NCBI GenBank assembly: GCA_021307315.1
Contig: JAJSPD010000034.1
Location: 434,001-498,000 of the forward strand
Source: Bisporella sp. PMI_857
Lineage: Eukaryota; Ascomycota; Leotiomycetes; Helotiales; Helotiaceae
DNA: 64,000 nt
Direction: 5' to 3'
The notes beneath the pieces were generated by a model, which ran no database searches, had not been told where the DNA came from, and was given only the letters and a program-made list of their open reading frames with translations. This document shows, piece after piece, positions 23,596 to 35,400 of the stretch (position 1 is its first letter; every line of letters starts with the position of its first letter). The position numbers and the translations under genes were made by a program.

Positions 23596-25330
23596 ATGAC
23601 GCCTAGCGATTCCCAGACTGGACCAGAGCTGGAGTTCTTGACTTTCACCACGATACCGGCTCGAGATCGCCGTGGCGCGGACGACGAAGAAAATCGTAGG
23701 ATCGTTCGTTCACACGCCATTCGAGACGCGAATAGGCGGAAGAAGCTTGCTTTAGGAAACAATCTTAATAATGTGCCTATCAGACCTCCAAGCAAGCCTA
23801 AACCTCAGTCAACTTTTACTGCAAGGTTCCGTCTAGATCCACACTCCAAAAAGAATAATTCTTGCTCACGTGACCATGATGTTGAGAGAAATATCAAGGA
23901 GCTCTCAAAACAGATTCAGATCGTACCGCAGCACTCGGTCCGAGTCCATATGGGTCCTTCAGGCTCAAAGTTTGATCCTTTTGATACACTTCCCGTAGCG
24001 CTTGGTCCTCGGGCCAGAGCCGTGGTAGAGTTCCGTGAGTGTCCCTGGTGTAGGACGTTAAATAGCTTAAACTGACTACGAAGGCAGATAAACTCTCAAC
24101 CAAAAAAGCCGTTTTCCACTTTTACTCTCGTGATAAGTTGTTTAACGCGGCCGCAGGAGATCCTGCATGGTTTAATGCTACATTAGCGCTGATCTCCTTA
24201 AACTACGACCTCAAGGTCGGGGACCCGGTCTCTCCGGAGTGTCTTCTGTACAGAGGTGAAGCTTTGAGACTCGTGAATGAGCGTCTCAATACTACGCCTG
24301 CGATCGTGGATGACTACACAGTTGCAGCAATTGCCTCACTGGCGAATTTTGATGTAAGCAGACCTCGACCATTTCTACTAGAACTGTGTTGACTGATTAC
24401 TCGGGTAGACTACTAATGGATCAAGAATCAATGCAAAAATGCATGTTGAGGGGCTTCTAGAAATCATGGCCTTGCGAGGAGACCTCGAAAGGGGGCTTTT
24501 TGCACTGGAAGGCAACCACGTTTTACAGAAAATTGTGGCATGGTAATGCCCTAGACTCATTTCTCTAGTATATGGTTGGCAAGAGCACACTGACATTCAC
24601 AAATAGGTGTGATCTCAGCTATGCAACACTTTATGACGTCTCTCCGAAATTCGCAATTCTGCAAGTCGATGGATGCACAGCCTCTCTCACTACTTTCATT
24701 GAAATATTCTCTCCCGGAATCACATCAAGAACAGATTTTTCAAGTCCACACGACCTCTTTGGGGAAATGTCCGACATCTTCCAAGTGCTACGTCTGCTTT
24801 CCATATGTATGACGAAGGATAGCATCACTGCTAGTGACCAATACCTCTTCGCCCGTGGAATCTACATCACCGAATACAAACTTTTGACAGTCCTTGACCA
24901 AATCGATCCGTATGAGAACGATATCATGATCAGCCGCAATTCCCATATATATGGCTCTTGCCGCTTAGCTGCATATCTCTATATCTACTTCATCTTGAGG
25001 GAACTACCCCCTTCTGCAGAGATCAACCGTACTTTGGCGCGGCGACTGAAATTTCTCCTGGGGACCAACCATGCGAACCTGCTGGACATTTGGAAAGATG
25101 ATCTGTATCTTCTTCTCTGGATTGTGTCTATGGGTGCTATCGCGACACTTTTATCAGCCGAAGCGGATTATTTTGCTGGCATTTTGGGGAAGTTGATAGC
25201 ACGCATTAGGTTAGAAACTCCTGAACAGTATAGAGATGCCTTGCGGGAGATTGTTTGGATTGACGACACCTGCCGACAGCTGGCTATATCTGCTTTATGG
25301 TCCAAAATTTCGTCTATAAATATGCCTTGA
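23596..25330 (+). CDS. Fungal transcription-factor-like protein (DUF3468/Fungal_trans_2 type), no Zn cluster
   Basis: Exons 23596-24034, 24088-24353, 24409-24542 and 24607-25330 give 520 residues, with phase kept. The N-terminal third is basic and typical of this family: a short ELEFLTFTTIPARD opening, RRIVRSHAIRDANRRKKLA, then GSKFDPFDTLPVALGPRARAVVEF. The remaining ~370 residues are the helical regulatory domain: HFYSRDKLFNAAAGDPAWFNATLALISL, INAKMHVEGLLEIMALRGDLERG, SRNSHIYGSCRLAAYLYIYFILRELP. The family contains fungal proteins usually annotated as transcription factors or tachykinin-family proteins. No C6 zinc cluster is present, so DNA binding is unproven. The acceptor of intron 1 (24087) is chosen because it restores FHKLSTKKAVFHFYSRD. 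Confidence 0.75.
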
Positions 25331-25422
25331 TGATTGAGACTGCGATATATACATTAGTACTTCAACAATCTCAAGGCATCCGTGTGCATAGGTATATCAG
25401 CCTCAATTCGAAACCGCTATCA

Positions 25423-25955
25423 ATGGTACCTAAAGCATGGCACTTAATAATAGACACAAACTTCTCAGGTCCAACCATTCCTCCTCATTCTTCCAGACAC
25501 CACTCAGTCCCCGATGTTCCCCTCGAACTCCTCATCATGCAATCCTCTAACGCCAACCCATCACCCACAAGCAAGCTCTTCTTCAACATGGCGGCTTCGC
25601 CTCCGAATGGATCCCCTACAGAGCTACTTCTCCCGAAGTTTCCCCGGCCACGCTACGAGATAGCGTGGCCAGGCGAGAGTTGGAAATCCGATGTCTGAGA
25701 AACGGTATGGGTGTACGGCAATGCTAGCTTCGCGGAAGATGTAGGATATCCCGGCCGAGGCTTATGAGTGGTGTTGAGAGTGGATTACGAGAAATCGAGG
25801 CCGGGGAATCCAAAGCCGCATTTGTTGTTGATGGGGCATCCTGGTGGCGGTGCGGTATTTCTTCGGAGAAATACGGTAGCACAAACGCTAGGGACTTGGC
25901 GATACTTGCTAGGTTTTCTTGGTTATGTGGGGGCGGGGGTTCTGTTCCTTTCTAA
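25423..25955 (+). pseudogene. Broken gene of unknown family (two in-frame TGA, one frameshift)
   Basis: From an ATG at 25423 (MVPKAWHLIIDTNFSGPTIPPH) the frame reads PLELLIMQSSN and PKFPRPRYEIAWPGESWKSDV to a TGA at 25696-25698. It goes on in the same frame as ETVWVYGNASFAEDVGYPGRGL to a second TGA at 25765-25767, then VVLRVDYEKSRPGNPK. The expected continuation AAFVVDGASWWRCGISSEKYGSTNARDLAILARFSWL is one frame away (25807-25955). Protein-like sequence on both sides of each break argues for a once-intact short gene of about 170 codons. Sequencing error cannot be excluded for a single break but is unlikely for three. I do not know the function. Confidence 0.62.
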
Positions 25956-27127
25956 GCACTTCATCTCATTTAGTTGTTGGGATCTACTTTCGTATATCCA
26001 AAACTATTAGCAATGGAAAAAGCCGTTCGTCTAAGGGTCGATAACCCCAGAGTCACCGATAAGCGTACAGCATCGTCCCCGCCACAGAGACTCCACTACT
26101 AATAATTTTGGCCTTTGTACAAAAATATTTACATGGGATTTCTAATTCGGGTAATTAGAACTTACGGTATTGATATATGATATCTACAGTTAGGGCCTCT
26201 ACTGAGCAATGGCTCAAGATGGACTCCTGCTCTATCCCACTCTGCTAAACCCGCGACCTGTAGCAATGCTCAATCCTCACCGTCGCGCACAACACTCACG
26301 CACAGTCCCTTTCTTCTTCCCGGTCCTTGCCACACTCCAAGTCGCCAGATCCGAGCATTATCTGACCGGGCGTAAGTGACCGGGCATAAAGAGCATTCCA
26401 TAGGTTCCAGACATGAGATCCCCATTCGTCATATGCGGAACGTAATTGCAAAGCATCCTAGGCTGGGAAACCGGCAAGACGAATTTGTTCGCTGCGGCAC
26501 GCGAGCCGGATGCGCTATGTGTGCCAGGTCAACAGAGAATATCGAAAGGGATACCCCATTTTCTATAGAACGATTACAAGCCATCGCATTGATTTACGAT
26601 ATAGATATGCCTATTCAAAGATATATAAACAACATGTACGGGTATTCAGCGGCTGTACATGTTCCGGTTTCCTCGACGTCGCCTCTTCCAGCGTCGTTAA
26701 GGAAAAAAAACTCTTAAAAAAAAAAAAAACTATCACCTTCTTCGTAGCTGTGGCTGGGGATCCACCACAGAATGACGGCGCAAGATCACCTGACTGGGAA
26801 TTTTCCAGAAGGGCGGAGGCGTTCTTGAATGGCGTAGATGACCAATCAAGCTAGCGGCGTATGCAGCTATGCTAGAAAGTCTCCCTTCAACCCGGTCAGC
26901 CACGGCGGGGCGGGAATAAGAATAAGAGGGTTGGGAAGCACAGGGATTTCCTTGAAGGTTGCTGTTTCGGACATATTCGCAGCTGAACGGGGGAGAGTTT
27001 CGTCGGGTAACATAGGAATCTGATGCATAGAACACAATTGGTGAGGCTACGCTGAGGTCATGAAGGTAGGAGAAGTATAGTCGAGAAATTTTATTATTGC
27101 TTCTAGATATCATATATTATCAAATGT
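25956..27127. other. Convergent intergenic region
   Basis: Contains an A-run (26701-26729) and short frames only. Presumed 3' flank of the MFS gene on the right. Confidence 0.5.
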
Positions 27128-28661
27128 TTACATTGCCTCGGCTTCCGCAGCCACTCTCTCTGATCTCTCTTGCAAAGCTCGCTCAGCCTGCGTTGGCGTA
27201 TTTGGAACAAGCTTGATGAAAATTGGAATCAATGCGGCAACACAAGCCCCAAGACCCAAAAATCCAGCAGTGATACCCCAACCGAGCGTGTAACCAGGAG
27301 CGCTCTTGGTAGGCCAGATCTGACTTCCGTACACCGAAGACAGGTTGCCAACGGCGTTAATCATCGCGATAGCAATGGCTCTCTTCTCGGCTGGCAGGTC
27401 GATGGTCTTGGATGCCCAGGCCAGGATGAGTGGGAGCGCACTCCAAATCCCCGAAGCCACGAAGCAGAGCATGACGTATCGCACCACCGGCTTCTCAACA
27501 ATTGCGCAGACCATAGCGCAGATAAATCCGAGGGTGAGGGCGCCAGAGATGTGCCATCGTCGGTCGTTTCGTCGATCCGCAGAGTAGGCGCAAATATTGA
27601 GACACACCGTTGCAACTGCGTACACTGGTACGGTCATATACTGGGCGATAACGGTTTTGTAGCCAAGTGATTTGGTGATGGTAGGAATAAAGTACGAGAT
27701 CGTTCCGGCACCAACATCAAGGACGAACAAGAACATGAAGGCATAAGTTCGGGGATCGGTAGCTGCGGCTTTGAATGCCTCCCAGTGGCTGAGTCGCTCA
27801 CCATTGGATGATCCAGATGCCCGGCTGTCGGCCATAATCCGGACAGTGGCCAATTGGCGTTCCTCCAAGCTGAGGACGGAGGAAGAGTGAGGGAAATCAA
27901 GGAGGATGAACTTGGCGATCATGGCAACACCAACAGTGGCAACACCTTCAATGATGAAGAGCCATCTCCACCCACTGATACCGTGAGCATTGTGCAGGCC
28001 CCCAGTAATACCACCAGCAAGCAGACCACCAAAAGCTCCTGACAGGACAGCAGCACTGTAGAAAATGGCAAATCGCTTTCCAATTTCAGCAGTCGTATAC
28101 CAGCAGCTCATCACGAACAGGACACCGGGGAAAAATCCAGATTCGATGCATCCCAGGATGAATCTGAATGCAAGCATGGATGAGTAGTTGGGAGCAGTGG
28201 CCATGACGGCGCTCAAAGCGCCCCATGTCAGCATTATTGACGGTAGGAAGATGGATGGACGCGTGCGGCTCAGAATCATATTGGACGGGACTTCGCATAT
28301 CAAATATCCAAAGAAGAAGATCGAGAGGACCCATGCATATCTTTGGGCGTCCAATTTAAGATCAACATCCATTCCAGCAATTCTTGCATTTCCCTAGATC
28401 TGTTAATGCAACTTCTTGTACAACCTACGCTCTTTTACTTACGATATTGGTCCGATCAATATAATTTAGAATGTACATGATCCACAAAATTGGCATCAAG
28501 TGAAGGTCAATCTTTCGTCGAAGTTTTTTCTCAGCTTCGGTACCTGGTACATAATTTCTCAATGCCTGTTGGATTTCGAGCTCCTCAGCGGTCACACCAC
28601 TCTTTGTTGCACCGGCATCCATTTCGATGTGGGAAGAGTCTTCTGCCTTGATATCTCCCAT
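27128..28661 (-). CDS. MFS transporter, anion:cation symporter (Dal5/Tna1-like) family
   Basis: Exons 28661-28443 and 28393-27128 (minus strand) give 494 residues, with about 12 hydrophobic segments. The N-terminal cytoplasmic part is acidic. TM1 begins LMPILWIMYILNYIDRTNI and joins GNARIAGMDVDLKL across the intron, the signature of the allantoate/nicotinate/pantothenate-type ACS family of proton symporters. FFFGYLICEVPSNMIL and SGWRWLFIIEGVATVGVAM are further family motifs. Members import organic acid anions at the plasma membrane. Its neighbour two genes away encodes acid-sugar dehydrogenase and kinase domains, so a four-carbon sugar-acid substrate is a reasonable inference. Its promoter carries a CGG-N8-CCG site also found upstream of those genes. 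Confidence 0.9.
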
Positions 28662-28948
28662 TTTGCAGGTGGCAATTGAGGGTGAAAGCTGGCCCTAGCC
28701 GGTACCCAAGTGGTGACTTAAGATATGAGTGATGCGAGATACGACTGAATGAATTGAAAGGAGCTCGATGGCCAATATTAACTGGCAAGCATCTACATCT
28801 TTATATCCACTCTGGGGTGAGGGGTGCTCTGGGGACTGGGGTAATAATTCAACAATTTCATGAATGCCAAGGCAAGCTTTTGCACCCATGCACCCAGAAC
28901 CGAGATCAAGCCATGACCCAGAGCGGCCTGTGAAGAATGGGGGACCGA

Positions 28949-28981
28949 CGGACAGAAGACCGCGGTGCGCATTTCTGTCCG
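28949..28981. promoter_or_regulatory. Candidate Zn2Cys6 operator upstream of the MFS gene
   Basis: CGGACAGAAGACCG (28949-28962) is a CGG-N8-CCG inverted repeat about 290 bp upstream of the MFS ATG. A second half with the same nine-base core CGGACAGAA lies on the minus strand at 28981-28973, with GCG in place of the far CCG. The same core occurs in the divergent promoter at 32.0-32.2 kb. Binding is inferred from the CGG triplet preference of C6 zinc-cluster dimers. Confidence 0.6.
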
Positions 28982-28990
28982 CGACCTGCT

Positions 28991-29199
28991 TAAAGTGATA
29001 TTCCAATTCTCTGCTTTTTTTTTCAAGGGGGTTGTTGGAATGCCTTATTTAAAAACACACATTCTATAGGTGTGTTTAAGCTCGGTCGAAAATTCAAAAA
29101 CTTGTTTAAGCCTGTAACACCTATATCTAGCCTCAGGTTTTCAATGATTCTTACCACCCCCTGGAGAAAAAAAAAGCAGAGAATTGGAATATCACTTTA
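28991..29199. mobile_element. Fold-back/MITE-like element with perfect 34-bp terminal inverted repeats
   Basis: 28991-29024 and 29166-29199 are perfect inverted copies of 34 bp, beginning TAAAGTGATATTCC and ending in nine T plus C. Complementarity continues imperfectly inward (caagggggtt against cccccctgg-type sequence). A further inverted pair (ataggtgt near 29067, acacctat near 29117) makes the centre foldable. Both ends carry TA, as expected for a Tc1/mariner-type target duplication. It has no coding capacity. It lies about 330 bp upstream of the MFS ATG and next to the candidate operator. Confidence 0.78.
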
Positions 29200-29457
29200 G
29201 TGCGACACTCCGCTCCACTTCCCACACATCACAGTGGAGCACCTGCTAAAAGCCATTTTTGGTACCCCTTGCCTCAAATCCTCAAATAAACAACGAGTCT
29301 GGGGAGTAATAGCTGCAGACCACCAATCCCACGAATCATGGAAGTCCTCCATGTTGGAGTGGGTTAATCCCCTGAAAGATGAATTGGTGCTAGAAAAAAT
29401 GATATCACAATTCGCGGAAAGCGTAAGGAAGCAGGTAGTAACCTTCATCACAATTAA

Positions 29458-31688
29458 TTATCGAGTCCGAGAATAATTATTATCCAGTGCTGCAGTCGGG
29501 GCTACGTCGAAATAACCCAGCGGAAAGAACTGCTCGTCATAAAATGGTACCGAGTCATCAAACATACGCATTATCCCGTTATCAGCTCCTCCATACAAGT
29601 TCTGATCCCACACTTGACCTGCTGATTGGTTCGGATCATGACTGAAGTGGTTTACGTCGACATTGGGCGGCGGCTGCTGTTTCTCGCCCGTTCCCCAAGT
29701 GTTGACACGATCCAGCATTTTGTGTAGGCCTGTTGCGATATAGCAAGAAAGGTGTCTGTCTCCGGCTCTTGCATCAAGTAATAAGCGTATAATGCGTGTC
29801 ACAAGTTCCCGAATCAATTCGGAATCCGTCCCTAATTTGTACCCTTTCCATCTGTGCTGAACCTTTAACAAGAAAACTGCGGAGCAAGTTATCATTGTGT
29901 GGAGGTAAATGGGAACTCCCACGACCGAGTTTCGAATGTCAGGTTCATCTAACACAGTCTGGAGAATTGATGTTGCACACGCAATGGCAAAGTTTGCTAG
30001 CTCTCGCCGTTCTAGTGACAGCTCAAGCATGACTCCTTGTTGAATGCCACGCAAGGCAAGAGAATTGACCTGTAACTTGGCAAAATGGAGATGAAGACTA
30101 ACACCCTTGGATGGATAGGTCGCGACATAAGGGTTTGGAGCGAGCTGTGGTTCCCATTTCATGCGCCATGTATCAAGGGCAACATTAAAATGCCGTAATC
30201 GAACGAGATCTTCTTCTGCGACCATCTGGTGGATATCTGGTCCGAACGTGTTGTAAACCCTAGTAAGAATAATGAAAATTGACACTTGACTATGCAATCG
30301 AAAGTCGGCTTGAGAGATCCCTGGTAACGACAAGAACTTTTCATGATTTGTAATGGTTGAGTCTTCTTGAATTACAGGTGGCCGGCCGTAAGCGATACTG
30401 AAGTGGTGATCACAGACGTATAAGAAGTACCATAGTCTAGCGCCTTCGAAGTGTTCTCTTGAACCTCGCATTACTCGAGCATAATTCTGATGCAAGTGCA
30501 GTTCTGTCGCAATTCTAACAGCATGGCCAGAAAGTTTCCCTGCGTCAACGTGAGTATGCTACAAGAATATACGTGTCCGATAGACTCACAGCTGACATCT
30601 GAAAGCCAAAATGCTCCAATACAGAGAGCTCGAACTCCATCTAGGCTATGATAGCGCTCGAACATAGAATCACAAACGAGTGCGATAAATTCCTTGTAGC
30701 AAATATCGAAGACCTTCTCCTTTCCGGGTATGTGTAGAGCGGTCACAGTAAGAATGGCCGCCAGCAAAAGGGAAGAAGACTGCCGTACAGAGGTTAAATT
30801 ATCATGAGCGAGAGCGACCCCTCCCCATAAATAATGATTGAGTGACGTGCTAAATGCCCGGAAAAGTTCATCAGCATCAGCCTCACTAACCACTCCTTTC
30901 GAGATAAAGTCGTCTTCTATACTTGTGGGGCGAGGCGCATGAAGATGTCCGTAAGGATAACTCCTAAGATTTCGTAGTTTGGTCACTTCGTATAAAGTGC
31001 CCATAGGATCTGTGACGAGCGCATCATTTGTTCTATCCGGATCAGGCTCTTGGGAGTTCTCCCGCGTCATGGCCATTCCTGAAGTTCGAGCTGGCCTTGA
31101 TGTATCAGGACTCTCCACATTCTCAAATCCGACTCGCTGACTTATCTCTTTGTTGTATTGGAGTTGCGCAGCAAATGATTCCAAAGCGGGGAGGTCCAAT
31201 ACCCCTAAGATCTTCGAGACTGCCAGAGACAAAGCCTCCGCTTTCTCTTCCATGGAAGACCTCCATCTGAGGTAGTTAGTAAAGTGAGTGTAGTTAATAA
31301 ATGACAAAACCTAGACGCCAAGGAATCGACTAGGCTCATATAATTGATGGAAAAGGACTCGAACTGTGGCGCTAGAAGCTGGGAAGGGAAGGGAGGGGTG
31401 GGGGATATTCACAAGAGAGACGTACTCTGTGCCTTCCTTTAGGAGGGACTGTAAACTTTTATTTATTACACAACGTAACCCTTTCTTCGAGCACCGAGAA
31501 CAGATCTCACGCTGTGGGGGATCAAGATCGCACTTAATCTTTCGTGTTTGACACTCCGTACACGCGTGGATCTTTCTCGAAATCTTGGGGATTCGTGCCA
31601 AATCACCATCCAGACTCATGCTCACGTGAGTCCCTGATGCGGGTGATTCGCTGTCCACATCAGTCCTGCGGCGCTTAATGCCTGCCAT
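29458..31688 (-). CDS. Zn2Cys6 transcription factor with fungal_trans middle-homology region
   Basis: Exons 31688-31426, 31266-30590 and 30539-29458 give 673 residues. The C6 cluster is CTECQTRKIKCDLDPPQREICSRCSKKGLRC (about residues 42-72; Cys spacing 2-6-9-2-6), preceded by the basic KRRR patch. It is followed by a coiled dimerisation segment. The intron 1 joint restores KEGTEWRSSMEEKAEAL and the intron 2 joint restores SDVSWKLSGHAVRIATELHLHQNYARV. The latter is part of the fungal-specific transcription-factor domain with REHFEGARLWYFLYVCDHHFSIAYGRPPV. The start is the first ATG (MAGIKRRR); a TTG three codons earlier is not used. It lies between an MFS gene and the divergent tri-domain dehydrogenase/kinase gene, which suggests a pathway-specific regulator. 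Confidence 0.9.
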
Positions 31689-32002
31689 GCCCAGCAATGC
31701 ATTGTCGTCTCCAAGTCAGCGTTGCAAATGCAGTCCAACTGCGTTTGCTGCTGCTGCAGCAGACCCTAGCCGAGCCTGATACCGATTATCAGGGAAAATC
31801 ACAACAAGTTGCCAGGTTCTTTGGTCTCGGTCCCTAACTCCAAAATGCGGGGGAAGGGGAAGGCGCGTTATCCTTGACCTGGGGAAAGGCTTCTCGTCGG
31901 AGACAAGTGCGAGGGTCGTCAAGGAGAATACTGTAGGAATTGTGTCAGAGCGAAATGGCGTCGTGGTGGTGGTGGTGGTGCTTCAAGTGTGATAGAGGAG
32001 GA

Positions 32003-32016
32003 CGGACAGAAAGCCG
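32003..32016. promoter_or_regulatory. CGG-N8-CCG site (CGGACAGAAAGCCG)
   Basis: Shares CGGACAGAA and the terminal CCG with the MFS promoter site at 28949. It lies 315 bp from the regulator ATG and 479 bp from the dehydrogenase-kinase ATG. Confidence 0.6.
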
Positions 32017-32069
32017 CGGGTTGAGAGGGACATTTGGATTGGCAAATTTTCGCTTACTAAGCAGTTTCT

Positions 32070-32083
32070 CGGCTCCTCCCCCG
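32070..32083. promoter_or_regulatory. CGG-N8-CCG site with divergent core
   Basis: CGGCTCCTCCCCCG has the same triplets and spacing but not the shared core. It may be coincidental. Confidence 0.3.
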
Positions 32084-32166
32084 CATATCAAAGTCATGGG
32101 AGTATAAACTTGAAATAGAGAGAAAGAAAGTTCAATCCTTGTTCGCATGTAACAGACCTGCCACTA

Positions 32167-32180
32167 CGGAGAGAAGACCG
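32167..32180. promoter_or_regulatory. CGG-N8-CCG site (CGGAGAGAAGACCG)
   Basis: Differs from the MFS promoter site at 28949 by one base. It lies 315 bp upstream of the dehydrogenase-kinase ATG. Confidence 0.58.
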
Positions 32181-32494
32181 CATGTTGTGTGCAGTCGGTA
32201 GGGGCAATGGCACAGAACGAGGGTTGAATTCAACGTATTGGAAGCAAAGACCTAGATCAAAACCCATCTATCAAAGAGCAAATGCCGAGTCCGGTAAATA
32301 TATATCTGTGAAAAGGTTTTTGTATCCTTCAGTTTCATTTTTCCTTTCCGTTTCCAATTTCGAGAGTGTCAAGCACAGATTCCGCTCAACTCCCCTTCTC
32401 CTTCTTCTAGAGCATATTTGTTGATTTAATCGTTATTTGCAAGTAGATGAATTGAACAATTTACCTGCATTTCAGACACATATAATCCGCCAAG

Positions 32495-35400
32495 ATGGCG
32501 TCAAGCAAAGCTCTTAGCATTGGATTTGCCGGTTTGGGTGCGATGGGATTGGGAATGGCATCGCACCTGGTGAAGGAAGGCCATAATGTTACTGGCTTCG
32601 ACGTGTACGAACCATCCCTCGAGAAATTCAAAGCGGCGGGAGGACAAACGACGACATCGCCAAAAGACGCTGGAATGGCAAAAGAATATTTTATCTGTAT
32701 GGTGGCCAACGCTCAACAGGCTGAGACAGTGTTATTCGACCGCGAAAATGGCGCAGTTCAAGGTAAACACCAGTTCATCACATTAGACGCCAGTCCTAAT
32801 TACAAATCCAGCACTACCATCTAATTCAACCATTATCTTATGCTCAACAGTTCCTGCTGCTTTCTTGAAATCTGTGCAGCAAAGGTTAAACGATCTCAAT
32901 CGATCGGATATTTTCCTGGTTGACAGTCCTGTTTCTGGCGGAACCGTTCGAGCCGCACAAGGAACACTCACAATACTTGCATCAGGGACCGAACCAGCAC
33001 TAAGGCAGGGCAGCGAAGTTCTGAAACTCCTTTCCGAGAAGCTGTATATCATTCCGGGTGGCGTGGGAGCTGCCAGTAATGTGAAAATGATTAATCAACT
33101 CCTGGCAGGAGTACATATAGCAGCTGCAGCTGAAGCCATGGGCCTTGCAGCAAAAGCTGGACTGAACACCCGACAGGTCTATGAAATAATATCTGGGGCT
33201 GCTGGGAATAGCTGGATGTTCGAGAATAGAGTACCTCATATGCTGGATAATGATTTGACCCCATACTCAGCGTTAGACATCTTTGTCAAGGACATGGCAA
33301 GTTAATTTCACTTCCCATTTTGCATTCACTCTGACATATCGCTAAGGGTATTGTTACATCTTCTGCAAGATCCCATGGCTTTCCTCTGCCAATGTCAGCT
33401 ACAACAGAACAGCTTTATCTTTCTGCTTCAGCGCAAGGGTTCGGACGACAAGACGACTCTGGTATAGTACGAACCTTCAACCCCTCAGCACCCACATTAG
33501 TCCACGAGCAAGCAAAAGCATCAGCAACAAAGTCTGACGTCATTACACCATCTGTCACCCCTATAAAAATATCCAAAATTGGTTTCATTGGGCTTGGAGC
33601 AATGGGAGTTGGAATGGCCACATCTCTAGTGAATGCAAATTATGATGTTTGTGGCTACGACGTGTATGAGCCATCCATTCAAAAGTTCCTTTCAATCGGC
33701 GGCAAGGCAACCTCCGCCCAATCGCCATCTGAAGTAGCGAATGGTGCAGAGATTCTGGTACTTATGGTCCAAAATGCTGTACAAGCGGAAGACGTTTTAT
33801 TTGGAGCTGGAAAAGCGGCCGAATTTCTGCCTAATGGATCAATTGTCATACTCAACTCGACAGTCTCTCCATCTGCTGTTAGAGGTCTTTCAGAACGGCT
33901 GTCATCACTGGGGAAGAATGTGGAACTAATTGACGCCCCGGTCAGTGGGGGCGTATTAAGAGCTGCCCAAGGTCAACTTACTGTAAGTCGCCTCTCCCTA
34001 AGTTAAGAATCCATAACTCACAATTTACAGATTATTTCTTCGGGTAATGAAATTTCTTTATCAAAAGTACGCCCAGTTCTTGCAGCTATGAGTGGCCCTG
34101 CGAAGAATCTCCATCGTATCGCAGGTGGTGTAGGCGCAGCATCCTCAGTGAAATTAATCAACCAACTTCTCGCTGGTGTGCATATCGCCGCTGCAGCTGA
34201 AGCGATGGCCTTTGGCGCAAAGATTGGTTTAAATACTACCAGTCTTTACGAAATAATCAAGAACGCTGCAGGTGGGAGCTGGATGTTTGAGAACAGGGTA
34301 CCAGCGATGCTGAATGCAGATTGGACTCCACACAGTCAACTCGCAATCTTTGTGAAGGACTTGGTATGTAAGCCATTTACATCCTAGAAAGTTGAGCTAA
34401 CTTGTCAGGGAATTGTTCTTGATGAATCCAAGCGTTTAGGATATGCCGCTCCTCTCACTGCAACAGCTCATCAACTTTATCTGATGGGAGCCGCACACGG
34501 TTGGTCAAGGGAGGCTGACGGAGGAGTTGTGCGAGTCTGGGAATTAATGGCAGGAGTTTCAGTTTCTGCAAGCGCAGTTCCGGCTAAGAAACCATTTATA
34601 CCAAGAGAATACCCAAAGCTACCCGTCAACGAAACCCTAGAGTCTCTCCCAGTAGCTTCCAATCAGGACATCCTTAAAGATATCCGTGTCCAAGTCGACA
34701 GCGACACGACACCGCTTCTTATTGCTCTAGACGATGATCCCACCGGTACACAAACATGTCATGACATCGCTGTTCTGACAGTTTGGGACCATGAAACGCT
34801 CTGCAAGGAGCTCTCAACAGCCAAGGGTGGCTTCTTCATCCTGACCAATTCCCGTGCATTACCCGGCCCAGAAGCTAAAGAACTCATATCGACAATCTGC
34901 AAAAACCTAGCAATAGCAGCAAAAGAAACGAACAAGAAATTCCAAATCGTTCTTCGTGGCGACTCTACCCTTCGGGGGCACTTTCCAGAAGAGCCTGAAA
35001 GTGTTGAAGAGACACTCGGGAAGTCTGATGCTTGGATCCTGGCACCTTTCTTCTTTCAAGGTGGAAGACATACTATCGCGGACATTCATTACGTTGCTGA
35101 GAAAGGTGTATTGGTTCCAGCTAGCCAGACACCTTTTGCGAAAGACGCTACTTTTGGATACAAGTCCTCGAACCTGCGAGACTACGTTTTAGAGAAGGCC
35201 GGCGACAAGTTCACAGAGCAGGACATATTTTCTATTAGCATCGATGACATACGACTTGGGGGACCTGAAAAGGTAGCTGAGCGCTTGCTTGCAGTTCCAA
35301 GAGGAAGCGTAGTCATAGTCAACGCGGCAGTTGAATCTGATATGGCTATATTTGCAGCAGGCGCCATTGCGGCCGAGCAAAAGGGCAAGAAATATCTGTA

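Larger units (their letters stand above)
31689..32494. promoter_or_regulatory. Divergent promoter between the regulator and the dehydrogenase-kinase gene
   Basis: 806 bp between outward-facing ATGs. It holds three CGG-N8-CCG sites listed separately. A run of gtg triplets lies at 31965-31980. Confidence 0.65.

Noticed and set aside
31965..31980. GTG-triplet run as part of a coding histidine tract
   Set aside because: The frame has no gene-like continuation and lies in the divergent promoter.
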